Positions 17,372 through 26,430 are shown, numbered from the stretch's first letter. The stretch: 64,000 nt of DNA from Anaerolineae bacterium (GCA_019912965.1 JAIOHM010000232.1:1-64000); one strand, 5' to 3'. The notes: generated by a model not told the origin, from the sequence alone. Numbers and translations: made by a program.

Positions 17372-18451
17372 ATGGCTGCTGTAACCCATTCAAAAGCTGT
17401 TAACACATCACCCTTTTACAGTATTCAGCTCCGCAAGTTCGGCGTGACCGCAATTGTCACGATGCTCGCACTTGTCATCGCGATTACCTACCTCCTGCCA
17501 TTCGGTAACATGGCACTGCTGGCGGTAAAAAACCGCGATCAGATCGTCGCCAGTTCCGATGGCCCGGTCTGGCCGATGGAGCCAGAGAAGTTCACCTATC
17601 AGGACAAAACCTACGATGTCTACAATGTCCCATTCGAAGACGGGACGCGGGAATTAGCCCTAGTCACGAAGGGCCGCCAATCGAGCGAGTTCATTGACCC
17701 GGCCAACCCGGATGCCGGGGTCGTTACCTGGGAAGGCAGTTGGCGTACTCTGGAACAGGTTTCCACCGTTGTACCCCACTTTGAAAACTTTAACACCGCA
17801 TGGGATATGATTAACTTCCCGCGCTTGTTTGGTAACACACTGGGTATCGCCCTGATCGGAATGGTCGGCACGCTTTTGTCAAGCATCTGCGTGGCGTATG
17901 CTTTCGCCCGCTTCCCGATACCGGGCAAAAATATCCTTTTCATCATTCTGATCGGCACGATCATCCTTCCCAGTCAAGTCACCCTGATCCCAACCTACGC
18001 CTTCTTCGCCAAAATTGGCTGGATCAATTCGTGGCTGCCGCTGACGGTGCCGCACTTCTTCGCCAATGCCTACAACGTGTTCCTGCTGCGGCAATTCTTC
18101 CTGACACTGCCGCGTGAACTGGACGAAGCCGCCATGATCGACGGGGCGACACCCTTCCAGGTGCTGACAAAGGTCATCATTCCGCAGTCGTGGCCGGCGA
18201 TTATTTCGGTGGGGCTGTTCCACTTCATCTTCGCGTGGAATGACTATTTTGGCCCACTGCTTTACCTGCTGGGCAGACCGGATCTGCAACCCATTTCGGT
18301 CGGCGTACAGGTATTCAACTTCCAGTATGGCGCGCGCCCGGAACTGGTACAGGCCACTTCGCTCATGGCGATGGTGCTGCCGCTGGTGATCTTCTTCTTC
18401 GCACAGAAAATCTTCATGCGCGGTGTAGTGGTCACAGGCGTCGAGAAATAG
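17372..18451 (+). CDS. ABC sugar transporter permease (MalG-like)
   Basis: 359 residues. After the first membrane segment (about 22-48) there is an unusually long extracytoplasmic loop of about 95 residues before the remaining five segments. The EAA loop is RELDEAAMIDGATPFQVLTK. MalG-type permeases are usually 270-300 residues, and the excess is this loop. It pairs with the preceding MalF-like subunit. The gene ends in ...GVEK, typical of the family. An imperfect GTAGGGGCGTC hairpin follows at about 18471..18500. Confidence 0.92.
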   Translation: MAAVTHSKAVNTSPFYSIQLRKFGVTAIVTMLALVIAITYLLPFGNMALLAVKNRDQIVASSDGPVWPMEPEKFTYQDKTYDVYNVPFEDGTRELALVTKGRQSSEFIDPANPDAGVVTWEGSWRTLEQVSTVVPHFENFNTAWDMINFPRLFGNTLGIALIGMVGTLLSSICVAYAFARFPIPGKNILFIILIGTIILPSQVTLIPTYAFFAKIGWINSWLPLTVPHFFANAYNVFLLRQFFLTLPRELDEAAMIDGATPFQVLTKVIIPQSWPAIISVGLFHFIFAWNDYFGPLLYLLGRPDLQPISVGVQVFNFQYGARPELVQATSLMAMVLPLVIFFFAQKIFMRGVVVTGVEK

Positions 18452-18666
18452 TTAAATTGCAAAGTTAAATGTAGGGGCGTCCGACCCAGACACCTCTACA
18501 AAAAACAACAGCGGATAACGATAAGCTCAATTACTATCCAGCCTCCTTGAAGGGGAGGAAACCGTGTCATCCCTTTTCTCCACCACCCCCTCTTTTGCTG
18601 AAGCGGGAGGGGGCTGGGGATGGGAAAAGCCGAGGCGTAAAACGATGTGTCCCCGGCAACCTGTTC

Positions 18667-18686
18667 TCCTGAAAGCGCTCCCGGAA
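18667..18686. promoter_or_regulatory. Candidate LacI operator before the first glycoside hydrolase
   Basis: TCCTGAAAGCGCTCCCGGAA matches the lacI palindrome at 13616..13635 in 16 of 20 positions and keeps the central GCGC and most of the right half. It lies 42 bases before the ATG at 18729. This supports control of the hydrolase genes by the local LacI protein and argues against a start as far upstream as 18564. Confidence 0.55.
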
Positions 18687-18728
18687 AATCTTCGTAAAGC
18701 TGTTACCCCAATTTTATCAGGTGGAATA

Positions 18729-20066
18729 ATGAAAATTTCAATTGCAAAAACATTGTTACGGATGATGTTACTGTTGGTTTTGCTGGCCGTGTTTGGCGCT
18801 GTCGTGGCGCAGGACGCCGTGCTGACCGTCGATGCAGCACAGGACGAGGGCGCAATTAGTCCCTTTGTCTATGGCGCGAATTATGGCCCGCCCGCCGCTG
18901 TGTCGCTGGATTTGCTCGATGAGGCGCAAAATTCTGGCATTCGTTATTTCCGCATTCCAGCAGGGCGCTGGGGTGACGATAACGATCTGACCACCATTTT
19001 CATCGATACCTACTACAATCAGGCCGTCCAATGGGACGCGGAACTTGCCATTAGTATGCGGATGCAGGGTTCAGGTGGCACAGTAGAAAAAGCCGCTGAA
19101 CTCGTGCGCTATACAATGGAAAAGGGCTATAACGTCCGCTATTGGGCAATCGGCAACGAACCCAATTTGATTGATTTCTACGAAGGCGGCGAAAGCAATA
19201 CCGATTTCTCCCAGTTCAGAATGGAAGAATACAACCGCGATTGGCGCGAAATGGCCGAGGCAATGCTGGCGGTCAACCCTGATCTGGTGTTGGTCGGCCC
19301 GGATGTCAGCCAGTTCCCACCGACCCGCGAAGGCGATCCTTACAACAACCCCCTGCGCGAATGGGTGCGCGAATTCCTCCGCGCCAACGGTGATTTAGTC
19401 GATATTGTCGCGGTTCATCGTTACCCCTTCCCGGTCAACAATCAGGCCACCACCATCGAACAAGCACGGCTCAACCCGCCTGAATGGGATGTGCTGGTTG
19501 AGAATCTGCGTGAAGTCATCCGCGATGTCATGGGCAAGGATATGCCCATCGCCATCACCGAAGCCAATTCGCATTGGTCAAACAGCGGCAACGGCGAAGC
19601 CAGCCCGGATTCGTTCTACAACGCCATCTGGTGGGGTGATGTATTAGGTCGCTTGATTGCCCAAAAAGTCGAAATTGTCGGTTACTTTGCCTTCCAATCA
19701 TCGGGTTCGAACGGCGCGTTCGGCTTGCTGGAACGCTACGAAGTCCGCCCGACCTATTACACCTATCAGCTTTATAAACAATTCGGTTCGCAGTTGGTGC
19801 ATTCTGAATCTGCCGATAATGATGTGCGGATTTACGCCGCCAAACGGGACGATGGAACATTGACCCTGCTTGTGATTAATCTGGGGCCGGACGAAGCCAC
19901 GCGCACGTTGTCTTTAAGCGGCTTCACCCCCTCTGGTGACGCTGAAGTCTGGCTTTTCGACAGCGAACACAACGCCGAACAGATTGACTCGCAAACACTT
20001 GCTGACGGCGGCAGCCTGACTGTACCGGGGCAGTCCATTACCCTGTACGTCCTGCCGGGGGCATAG
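18729..20066 (+). CDS. Secreted clan GH-A glycoside hydrolase
   Basis: 445 residues from ATG 18729, whose product has a proper signal peptide (MKISIAKTLLRMMLLLVLLA, cleavage near VVAQD). The open frame extends up to 18564, but that part reads as intergenic repeat. The (beta/alpha)8 barrel shows RYWAIGNEPNL with the acid/base Glu and PIAITEANSHWS with the nucleophile Glu, the clan GH-A pair. The C-terminal 80 residues form a small beta domain. It resembles GH39, GH44 and GH51-type enzymes, but I cannot fix the family. In this locus it probably cuts a plant, algal or fungal polysaccharide outside the cell. Confidence 0.82.
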   Translation: MKISIAKTLLRMMLLLVLLAVFGAVVAQDAVLTVDAAQDEGAISPFVYGANYGPPAAVSLDLLDEAQNSGIRYFRIPAGRWGDDNDLTTIFIDTYYNQAVQWDAELAISMRMQGSGGTVEKAAELVRYTMEKGYNVRYWAIGNEPNLIDFYEGGESNTDFSQFRMEEYNRDWREMAEAMLAVNPDLVLVGPDVSQFPPTREGDPYNNPLREWVREFLRANGDLVDIVAVHRYPFPVNNQATTIEQARLNPPEWDVLVENLREVIRDVMGKDMPIAITEANSHWSNSGNGEASPDSFYNAIWWGDVLGRLIAQKVEIVGYFAFQSSGSNGAFGLLERYEVRPTYYTYQLYKQFGSQLVHSESADNDVRIYAAKRDDGTLTLLVINLGPDEATRTLSLSGFTPSGDAEVWLFDSEHNAEQIDSQTLADGGSLTVPGQSITLYVLPGA

Positions 20067-20095
20067 TACACCGCAACCTTAAGTTGCAGGGTTGT

Positions 20096-20119
20096 AGGGG
20101 TGCAACATGTTGCGCCCCT
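20096..20119 (+). terminator. Hairpin after the GH-A gene
   Basis: AGGGGTGCAAC and GTTGCGCCCCT pair over 11 bp, including one G-U. It is one of the GTAGGGG...CCCCTRC elements found at gene ends in the window. There is no clear T-run, so its effect is probably partial. Confidence 0.45.
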
Positions 20120-20161
20120 GCCGAAATACCCATCATCTTAATCTTGTCGAGGCAATAGACT

Positions 20162-21160
20162 ATGAAGCAAATTTTCAGCTTGGCAATAATCCTGCTGATG
20201 TTATCGGGTATGGTGGGGGCACAGGACGAAACGCCTGCCCCCATATGGCCGAGCCAGTATTACGCGCCATACGTGTATCCCGGCACTTTCCCGCTGGCAG
20301 TGACAGCGGAAAATACGGGCATTCGTTTCTACACACTGGCCTTCATTCTGGCGGCGGATAGCTGTCAGCCTGCGTGGGGTGGTGCTGCCCTGCTCAAGAA
20401 TATGACCTATCTCAAGCCGGACATCGACAAACTGCGGGCATTAGGTGGCGATGTGATGGTGTCCTTCGGCGGGGCAGGTGGCGACGAATTGGCGCTGGTT
20501 TGCCCGAATGTCGAAAGCCTGACCGAGCAGTATCAGATGGTGATCGACGCTTACAGTATAACCCATCTGGATTTCGACATCGAAGGCGACGAAATCCGTG
20601 ACCCCGAATCGATTGAACGCCGCTCGCTGGCGATTGCTGCCCTGCAAGCAACTGCTGCTGAATCCGATACGTCGCTTTCCGTTTCGTTCACGCTCCCCGT
20701 ACTGCCCACCGGATTGACCGAAGAGGGTGTCGCCCTGCTGCAATCCGCCATCGATAACGGTGTGGTGATTGACGGCGTGAACATCATGACGATGAACTTT
20801 GGCGAGAATTTCCCGCCGGACAAAATGGGCGATAACACCATTCAGGCCGCGCAAAGCCTGTTCAGCCAGCTTCAGGAATTGTACCCGGATGCGAAAGACG
20901 CCGACCTGTGGCGCATGATCGGTCTGACGCCCATGATTGGTCTGAATGATAGCCATCCCGAAGTCTTTACGCTGGAAGATGCCGCCGCCGTTACAGCTTT
21001 CGCGCAGGAACAGGGGATTGGCCGGATTTCGATGTGGTCGCTGGGGCGCGATGAAGAATGTGTCAGCCAGCAGCGCATCATCTCGGATAGTTGCAGCGGC
21101 CTTGTACATGATGAGTTTGCTTTTTCGGCGGTGTTTACACCGTTCACCAGTGCGGAATAA
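20162..21160 (+). CDS. Secreted GH18 chitinase-like protein
   Basis: 332 residues. A signal peptide ends near residue 20 (GMVGAQD). The GH18 barrel is marked by DVMVSFGGAGG (the SxGG substrate motif, about residue 95) and ITHLDFDIEGDE (DxDxE with the catalytic Glu, about residue 140). MTMNFGE and MIGLTPMIGLND fit later barrel strands. It could act on chitin or another GlcNAc polymer. It lies between the GH-A gene and the membrane protein 21169..22437, only eight bases from the latter, so they are probably cotranslated. Confidence 0.88.
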   Translation: MKQIFSLAIILLMLSGMVGAQDETPAPIWPSQYYAPYVYPGTFPLAVTAENTGIRFYTLAFILAADSCQPAWGGAALLKNMTYLKPDIDKLRALGGDVMVSFGGAGGDELALVCPNVESLTEQYQMVIDAYSITHLDFDIEGDEIRDPESIERRSLAIAALQATAAESDTSLSVSFTLPVLPTGLTEEGVALLQSAIDNGVVIDGVNIMTMNFGENFPPDKMGDNTIQAAQSLFSQLQELYPDAKDADLWRMIGLTPMIGLNDSHPEVFTLEDAAAVTAFAQEQGIGRISMWSLGRDEECVSQQRIISDSCSGLVHDEFAFSAVFTPFTSAE

Positions 21161-21168
21161 GGTTTTTG

Positions 21169-22437
21169 ATGCTCAAAGATTCGTCGCTGCGTAACCTTGT
21201 ACTCTTATGGCTACTGTGGTCATTGATTGTAGTCGGATTTCAGGCGATTGCTGATTGGCGTTACCAGCCAGATCGCCCCGACCGCGCATTGGATTGGACG
21301 CCGGATTGGACAGCCCGCGCCAGCCACCGGGGCAATATTTATTTGACCGAGCCGTTTATGAATCAGCAGATTTCAATGGACTCGGAATATTATCTCTCCA
21401 TCGCGGTCGCGGGTTATGATGACCCGGTAGGCCGCACCACCAATCCGATCCCCGGACATGGCGAAATCCCGCTGAATTATGCTTTCTTCCCGCTGTACCC
21501 GCTGGTGACGCGCGTGATGGCTGTTCCACTAAGTATCTTCGGTCAAAGTCCGGTGGGGACGGCGGCGCTGGCCGGGGTGCTGATTTCGCTGTTGGGGACG
21601 TTAGCCGCTGTAATCGCGCTCTACGATCTGGTGAAAGACCAGATGGGCGATGAGGGCGGCTGGCGGACAGCCTTTTATTTTCTGATTTTCCCGACCAGTT
21701 TTTTTCTGGCGCAGGTATACACCGAGGGTTTGTTTCTGGGGCTGGCGTTCAGCAGTTTAGCGTTGATCCGCCGCAAACACCTTTTGCTGGCATCCGTGCT
21801 GGCGGGGTTAGCCGTCCTGACCAAAGCCATCGGCCTCGGATTGCTCGCGCCGTTGGGCTTGGTCTGGTTAGGTGAAGCGTGGACGTGGTGGCAGGGGCGG
21901 AATAATCCTACTCCCGAAAACAGCCAAAAACGCGAAACCGTCGCCCTGCAAACCCTCATCATTCACGGCTTATACTTGCTGATTCCGCTGGCAGCTTATC
22001 TCATTTGGCATCTGACGTTGGGTGACAAAGCTTTTTTGGTGGAAGATAATTGGTTTGGGCGTGGCCTGTTCAATTTTGAAGATTTTTCGAGCGGCGTGGG
22101 TCGCATGATGGAGAGCTTCCGCGACGGGGACAATACCCAGATGATGATGTACTACGCGATGGAAATCGTGAGCGTGGTATTGTCGGTGGTGGCATGTTTG
22201 TTTGTAGTGCGGCGTTACCCCGGCATTGCGCTGTTTAGCCTTTTGGCATTGATCGTCCCGGTTACCGGGTCTGCCCCGCAGAGCATCATCCGTTATGTGC
22301 TGGCAATCCCGGCGGTATTCATCTTTTTGGCAACGTTGGGGAAGAATCGTGCCTTTGATCGCGCGTGGACAACCTTTAGTTTGCTCCTGATGGGAATGCA
22401 AACCGCGCTGTTCACCTTTGATATGTGGGTCGCGTAA
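21169..22437 (+). CDS. PIG-V-like mannosyltransferase / GT-C membrane protein
   Basis: 422 residues from the ATG at 21169 (a TTG at 21166 is in frame just before). About ten membrane segments are visible. The first extracytoplasmic loop has QISMDSEYYLSIAVAGYDDP, with acidic residues in the place of the catalytic loop of GT-C enzymes, and YAFFPLYPLVTR follows, a signature of PIG-V-like proteins. These transfer mannose or other sugars from lipid-linked donors. Its place in a glycan-degradation locus is unusual. It may be a neighbour by chance or modify a surface glycan. Confidence 0.72.
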   Translation: MLKDSSLRNLVLLWLLWSLIVVGFQAIADWRYQPDRPDRALDWTPDWTARASHRGNIYLTEPFMNQQISMDSEYYLSIAVAGYDDPVGRTTNPIPGHGEIPLNYAFFPLYPLVTRVMAVPLSIFGQSPVGTAALAGVLISLLGTLAAVIALYDLVKDQMGDEGGWRTAFYFLIFPTSFFLAQVYTEGLFLGLAFSSLALIRRKHLLLASVLAGLAVLTKAIGLGLLAPLGLVWLGEAWTWWQGRNNPTPENSQKRETVALQTLIIHGLYLLIPLAAYLIWHLTLGDKAFLVEDNWFGRGLFNFEDFSSGVGRMMESFRDGDNTQMMMYYAMEIVSVVLSVVACLFVVRRYPGIALFSLLALIVPVTGSAPQSIIRYVLAIPAVFIFLATLGKNRAFDRAWTTFSLLLMGMQTALFTFDMWVA

Positions 22438-22514
22438 ATATAAGAGAAACTGGAGATTATCGATCAACAATGGGGTTAGACCCATTGCTTAAAAACAGTA
22501 TTTTGGAGTTGAAC

Positions 22515-24008
22515 ATGCGAAAAATAGTTTTGCTGAGTCTAATGGTTATGTTCATCGGGCTGTTGAGCGTTCAGGCACAGGATGCTGAACCGGTCGTCAT
22601 CAGCGATTTTGAAAACGGGTTGCCTTTCGCGGTTGATGGCTATAACAACGGATTGGGTTATGTCCCGTGGGGCAATGTTTTTGAAAATGTGACGCTTTCG
22701 GCGCGGCAGGTGCTGCCGTATGGCGAGTTGGGTTTGCCGGAACGTGAAACCGAACACAACAACGTTCTCGCCGTGAATTATGACATTACGGGGTGGGGTG
22801 GTTTCACCTTCGCCATCAATGATGGTCAGGACTGGACGAGCCAGGATTGGTCGGCCTATAACGCCTTCCGTTTCTGGTTCTATGGCAGCGGTACTGGTTC
22901 ACAGGTGCAGATTGATCTGTTCGATAATCGCGCTGCGGGTTCGACGAGCGATACGGCTGAACGCTGGTACTTCCGTATTGATGACACTGTGGTCGGTTGG
23001 CAGCAGTTCACCATTCCCTTCGCCTTATTCCAGCGCCGGACGGATTTCCAACCCGGCGGCGCGCCCAATGATGGTCTGGGATTGACCGAAGTTTCCGGCT
23101 ATGCCTTCGGTTTCCCGCCCAGCGACGGCCCGCAGATTGCCTACATTGATGAAGTGGAACTGGTCACAATCGAGGATACCTCCGCCCTGATTGTGGAAGG
23201 CCCGGCGCAGGAAGATACCGCAACTTCCTTGCCGGAAGTGACATGGGATTCGCGCGAATGGACGCTGGCATGGTCAGACGAATTTGAAGGCGAAGGCGGA
23301 ACACCCATCAACGACGAAAACTGGACATGTCAGATTGGCGGTGATGGGTGGGGCAACAACGAACACGAGTATTACACCGACCGCGTAGAGAATGTCTCGC
23401 TGGATGGTGAAGGCAATCTGGCTATCGTCGCGCGGCAGGAAACGCTGCCCAACACCACTTGCTGGTATGGGGAATGCCAATATACTTCCGCCCGCTGCAT
23501 CACTGAAGATAAAGTTGAATTCACCTATGGCCGCGTGGAAGCCCGCATTCAAGTGCCGTTTGGTCAGGGCATCTGGCCTGCATTCTGGATGCTGGGCGCG
23601 GATTTCCGTGAGGCAGGCTGGCCGAATTCTGGCGAAATTGACGTGATGGAAATTATCGGCAAAGAACCGCGAACCCTCTACGGCACGGTGCATGGGCCGG
23701 GGTACTCTGGCGGCAACGGCATCGGCAGTTCCATTACGATGGATACGGAATTTACCAATGATTTCCATGTATTCGCCATTGATTGGGATCCCGAAGTGAT
23801 TCGCTGGTATGTGGATGGCACGCTGTTCCATACCGTGACGCCTGATGATTTGCGTGGGCGCGAATGGGTATACGACCACGATTTCTTCCTGCTGCTGAAT
23901 CTGGCAGTCGGCGGCATTTGGCCGGGCTACCCGGACGACACCACCACCTTCCCGCAAATGCTGAAGGTGGATTATGTACGTGTTTATGAATTAGCCGATG
24001 GCGGCTGA
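22515..24008 (+). CDS. Secreted GH16 endo-beta-glucanase (laminarinase-like) with N-terminal CBM-like domain
   Basis: 497 residues from ATG 22515, which starts the signal peptide (MRKIVLLSLMVMFIG, cleavage near SVQAQD); an earlier in-frame start at 22425 would bury it. Residues 25-210 resemble a CBM11/CIA30-type beta-sandwich. The GH16 domain fills the rest, with SGEIDVMEIIG giving the ExDxxE catalytic site, and IWPAFWMLG and HVFAIDWDPEVIRWYVDG as family motifs. This form without the beta-bulge loss fits laminarinases acting on beta-1,3-glucan. It would feed oligosaccharides to the ABC system and GH1 enzyme. Confidence 0.92.
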   Translation: MRKIVLLSLMVMFIGLLSVQAQDAEPVVISDFENGLPFAVDGYNNGLGYVPWGNVFENVTLSARQVLPYGELGLPERETEHNNVLAVNYDITGWGGFTFAINDGQDWTSQDWSAYNAFRFWFYGSGTGSQVQIDLFDNRAAGSTSDTAERWYFRIDDTVVGWQQFTIPFALFQRRTDFQPGGAPNDGLGLTEVSGYAFGFPPSDGPQIAYIDEVELVTIEDTSALIVEGPAQEDTATSLPEVTWDSREWTLAWSDEFEGEGGTPINDENWTCQIGGDGWGNNEHEYYTDRVENVSLDGEGNLAIVARQETLPNTTCWYGECQYTSARCITEDKVEFTYGRVEARIQVPFGQGIWPAFWMLGADFREAGWPNSGEIDVMEIIGKEPRTLYGTVHGPGYSGGNGIGSSITMDTEFTNDFHVFAIDWDPEVIRWYVDGTLFHTVTPDDLRGREWVYDHDFFLLLNLAVGGIWPGYPDDTTTFPQMLKVDYVRVYELADGG

Positions 24009-24028
24009 TAAAAAGATTCAAAGATTTG

Positions 24029-24055
24029 TAGGGGTGACCGGCCCGGTCGCCCCTA
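24029..24055 (+). terminator. Hairpin between GH16 and GH1
   Basis: TAGGGGTGACCG and CGGTCGCCCCTA pair over 12 bp, with one G-U, around GCC. It is a clear member of the dispersed GTAGGGGCGACC... hairpin family. It separates the secreted GH16 gene from the cytosolic GH1 gene and may give partial termination. Confidence 0.5.
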
Positions 24056-24103
24056 TAAATTACGAATGACTAATGTCTAATGACAACCAAGTAAGAGGCT
24101 ATT

Positions 24104-25438
24104 ATGGGTTTTCCGAGTGATTTTCTATGGGGCGCTGCGACCGCCAGCTATCAGATCGAAGGGGCGGCGCAGACGCATGGACGCGGAGAGTGCATCTGGA
24201 CGCGCTTTTCGCATACCCCCGGCAAAGTGCAAAATGGCGATACCGGGGACGCCGCCTGTGAGCATTATTTCCGCTATCAGGAGGATGTGGCCTTGATGCG
24301 GGAATTGGGCTTGCAAGCCTACCGTTTCTCGATTTCATGGCCGCGCGTGATTCCAGCGGGTACAGGCAAGATCAACACCGCTGGATTGGATTTCTATGAT
24401 CGTCTGACGGATGAACTGCTCAAGGCAGGCATTCAGCCGTGGGCGACCCTCTACCATTGGGATTTGCCGCAGGTCTTGGAAGACAAGGGCGGTTGGACGA
24501 ATCCCGATGTGGTGAAGCAGTTCGCAGATTACACCGACCTGATGACGCGCCAGTTGGGTGACCGTATTCACGGCTGGATTACGCTCAACGAGCCGTGGTG
24601 CAGCGCCTTCTTGGGTTACATGATGGGCGTACATGCCCCCGGTTTGAAAGACGATGCCGCCGCATATAAAGCCGCCCATTATCTGCTGCTGGCACACGGC
24701 GAAGCCATGCCCATCATCCGCCGGAATGCACCCCAAGCGAAGGCGGGCATCACGCTCAATCTTTCGCCCCATGTCCCGGCGACGGACAGCGAAGAAGATG
24801 CGAAGTTAGCGCAGTTGGGCGATGGTTTTGGCAACCGCTGGTTCCTTGATCCGCTGTTCAAAGGCGTTTATCCTGCGGATATGGTTGAGATTGCGCGTCC
24901 GGCGTTGGAGGGCATCGACCTTGCCGCCGTAAAAGTTGCCGCCGCGCCCAACGATTTCCTCGGCATCAATTACTACATGCGCTTTATGGTCACCAGCGAC
25001 CCCACCGCCCCCGGTGGACGCCGCGAACAGTTCCCACCGGATGCCAAATTCACCGAAATGGGCTGGGAAATTTACCCGCAGGGCATGGCCGATATGCTGC
25101 TGCGCGTCCATAAAGAATATGGCCCGATTGACCTGTACATCACCGAAAACGGCGCAGCCTTCCCCGACCCCGCCCCAACCAATGGCGTGGTGGAAGACTC
25201 GCAGCGCGTCGATTTCCTGAAAGGTTATCTGGCTGCCGCTGAATCCGCGATTGCAGCAGGCGCACCGTTGAAAGGCTATTTCGTCTGGAGTCTGCTGGAT
25301 AACTTTGAATGGGCATTGGGCTACAGCCGTCGCTTTGGCGTCGTCCATGTAGACTTCAAGACGCAGCAGCGCACGCTCAAGCGCAGCGCCCTCTACTACC
25401 GCGACCTGATCGCCGCATCCGTCGCCCAACCTGCTTAA
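24104..25438 (+). CDS. GH1 beta-glucosidase
   Basis: 444 residues, a standard full-length GH1 enzyme. The N-terminus is FPSDFLWGAATASYQIEGA. WITLNEPWC holds the acid/base Glu (about residue 167) and LYITENGAAF the nucleophile Glu (about 350). NFEWALGYSRRFG near the end binds the glucosyl unit. There is no signal peptide, so it is cytosolic and probably hydrolyses imported beta-gluco-oligosaccharides to glucose. It ends the glycan locus with a strong intrinsic terminator. Confidence 0.95.
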   Translation: MGFPSDFLWGAATASYQIEGAAQTHGRGECIWTRFSHTPGKVQNGDTGDAACEHYFRYQEDVALMRELGLQAYRFSISWPRVIPAGTGKINTAGLDFYDRLTDELLKAGIQPWATLYHWDLPQVLEDKGGWTNPDVVKQFADYTDLMTRQLGDRIHGWITLNEPWCSAFLGYMMGVHAPGLKDDAAAYKAAHYLLLAHGEAMPIIRRNAPQAKAGITLNLSPHVPATDSEEDAKLAQLGDGFGNRWFLDPLFKGVYPADMVEIARPALEGIDLAAVKVAAAPNDFLGINYYMRFMVTSDPTAPGGRREQFPPDAKFTEMGWEIYPQGMADMLLRVHKEYGPIDLYITENGAAFPDPAPTNGVVEDSQRVDFLKGYLAAAESAIAAGAPLKGYFVWSLLDNFEWALGYSRRFGVVHVDFKTQQRTLKRSALYYRDLIAASVAQPA

Positions 25439-25456
25439 CAACCATCTGTTCCACCA

Positions 25457-25487
25457 ACGGGGTAGGGTAACACCTGCCCCGTTTTTA
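25457..25487 (+). terminator. Intrinsic terminator of the GH1 gene
   Basis: ACGGGGTAGG and CCTGCCCCGT pair over 10 bp (one G-U) around GTAACA, followed directly by TTTTATTT. It lies 19 bases after the GH1 stop and before the convergent gene, and is the best intrinsic terminator in the window. Confidence 0.8.
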
Positions 25488-25488
25488 T

Positions 25489-25944
25489 TTACATCCTTTT
25501 CAATCCCCACCGTGTCCGCAGATGGCGATACATAAAAAAGAATCGCAGCGGCAAACCATCAAACATCAGCCGCGTGAATATACCCATCAGCCCCGGTTTA
25601 TGTTCCAGCGTCACCTGATCGACCAGTTCCACGCCGTCCGGTACTTCCGTAAAAACATGCTCATGTTCCCAATGCGCCAGCGGGCCGGAAACCATCCGAT
25701 CTTTGAACGAAGTTGGCGTTGGGCCGGGTTCGTGCTGTGCGACCCACCGCAGCGGCAGCGGCCCGATCCACATACGGAAATCCACCGTTCCCTCGGTCAG
25801 CGACTTCAGACGATTATCAATCATCTGGATAAAAATCGGCGGCGGTGTTAGCTTGCCAAACGCATTCGGCTGCGCGTGAAAATCCCAAAGCTGCTGGGCT
25901 GTCCCCGGCATAATCGAGCGAAACTCAACGGTTTTTCGTCCCAT
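25489..25944 (-). CDS. SRPBCC/START-like ligand-binding protein
   Basis: 151 residues with the helix-grip pattern of the SRPBCC superfamily: FRSIMPGTAQQLWDFHAQP at the N-terminus, then FRMWIGPLPLRWVAQHEPG and HEHVFTEVPDGVELVDQVTL on the strands. Relatives include CDP-paratose 2-epimerase-associated and coenzyme-Q-binding proteins. The C-terminus is a long helix rich in Arg and Phe. No enzyme activity can be assigned. It is convergent with the GH1 gene and shares the terminator region. Confidence 0.75.
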   Translation of the reverse strand: MGRKTVEFRSIMPGTAQQLWDFHAQPNAFGKLTPPPIFIQMIDNRLKSLTEGTVDFRMWIGPLPLRWVAQHEPGPTPTSFKDRMVSGPLAHWEHEHVFTEVPDGVELVDQVTLEHKPGLMGIFTRLMFDGLPLRFFFMYRHLRTRWGLKRM

Positions 25945-26165
25945 GAAAGGTTACTTCCTGTTTATTAAAACAAACGTCACTGAAACAACTTTAATCATAA
26001 AGCCTTAGACCATCACTCAAAAATGGTAAGGCGAAAGTGAAATATATCCAATGCAGGCAATCGCTTTTGCCTTTACCTTTTTCATGAACCCCTCAGAAGT
26101 GGGGGGACACTTGAAATAAAAAACATACTATTTTGGAATATATACAAATTGTTAGGGGGAATTAT

Positions 26166-26369
26166 ATGGCACACTACGAACTTAAATTATGTTGGGATTG
26201 CCGGGGATCAGGGGAAAAACGGGTCTTGGGTTTTAAGCGCGAATGCCCAAGCTGTAAGGGTCAGGGTTTTATCCCAACGGCCACCTACACGCTGGAAGAT
26301 ACCCAGCCTGTCCAGGCGGTTCAGGAAGAACCCGCTTCCAACCGCCGGGACAGCCGCCGCCAGCGATGA
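26166..26369 (+). CDS. Small DnaJ-type zinc-finger protein
   Basis: 67 residues from the ATG at 26166, with AGGGGGA seven bases upstream; the open frame extends to 26133 but lacks this site. CWDCRGSGEK and CPSCKGQGF are two CxxCxGxG motifs like those of the DnaJ Cys-rich domain, so it should bind one zinc. The C-terminal 25 residues are polar and Arg-rich. It could be a small chaperone cofactor or RNA-binding protein. It stands alone between convergent genes. Confidence 0.7.
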   Translation: MAHYELKLCWDCRGSGEKRVLGFKRECPSCKGQGFIPTATYTLEDTQPVQAVQEEPASNRRDSRRQR

Positions 26370-26391
26370 AACCCATTTTGACGGGCGTTTG

Positions 26392-26418
26392 AAAGGCACT
26401 CAACTGGGTGCTTTTTTT
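26392..26418 (+). terminator. Terminator after the small zinc-finger gene
   Basis: AAAGGCACTC and GGGTGCTTTT form a 10-bp stem with G-U pairs around AACT and end in a run of seven T. It lies 23 bases after the stop codon and just before the convergent acetyltransferase. Confidence 0.7.
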
Positions 26419-26430
26419 GTGCAATTTTTG

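Noticed and set aside
18564-18728. Upstream part of the open frame for the GH-A hydrolase
   Set aside because: It reads through G/C-rich intergenic repeat, lacks a ribosome-binding site and would bury the signal peptide that begins at 18729. The operator-like site also lies inside it.
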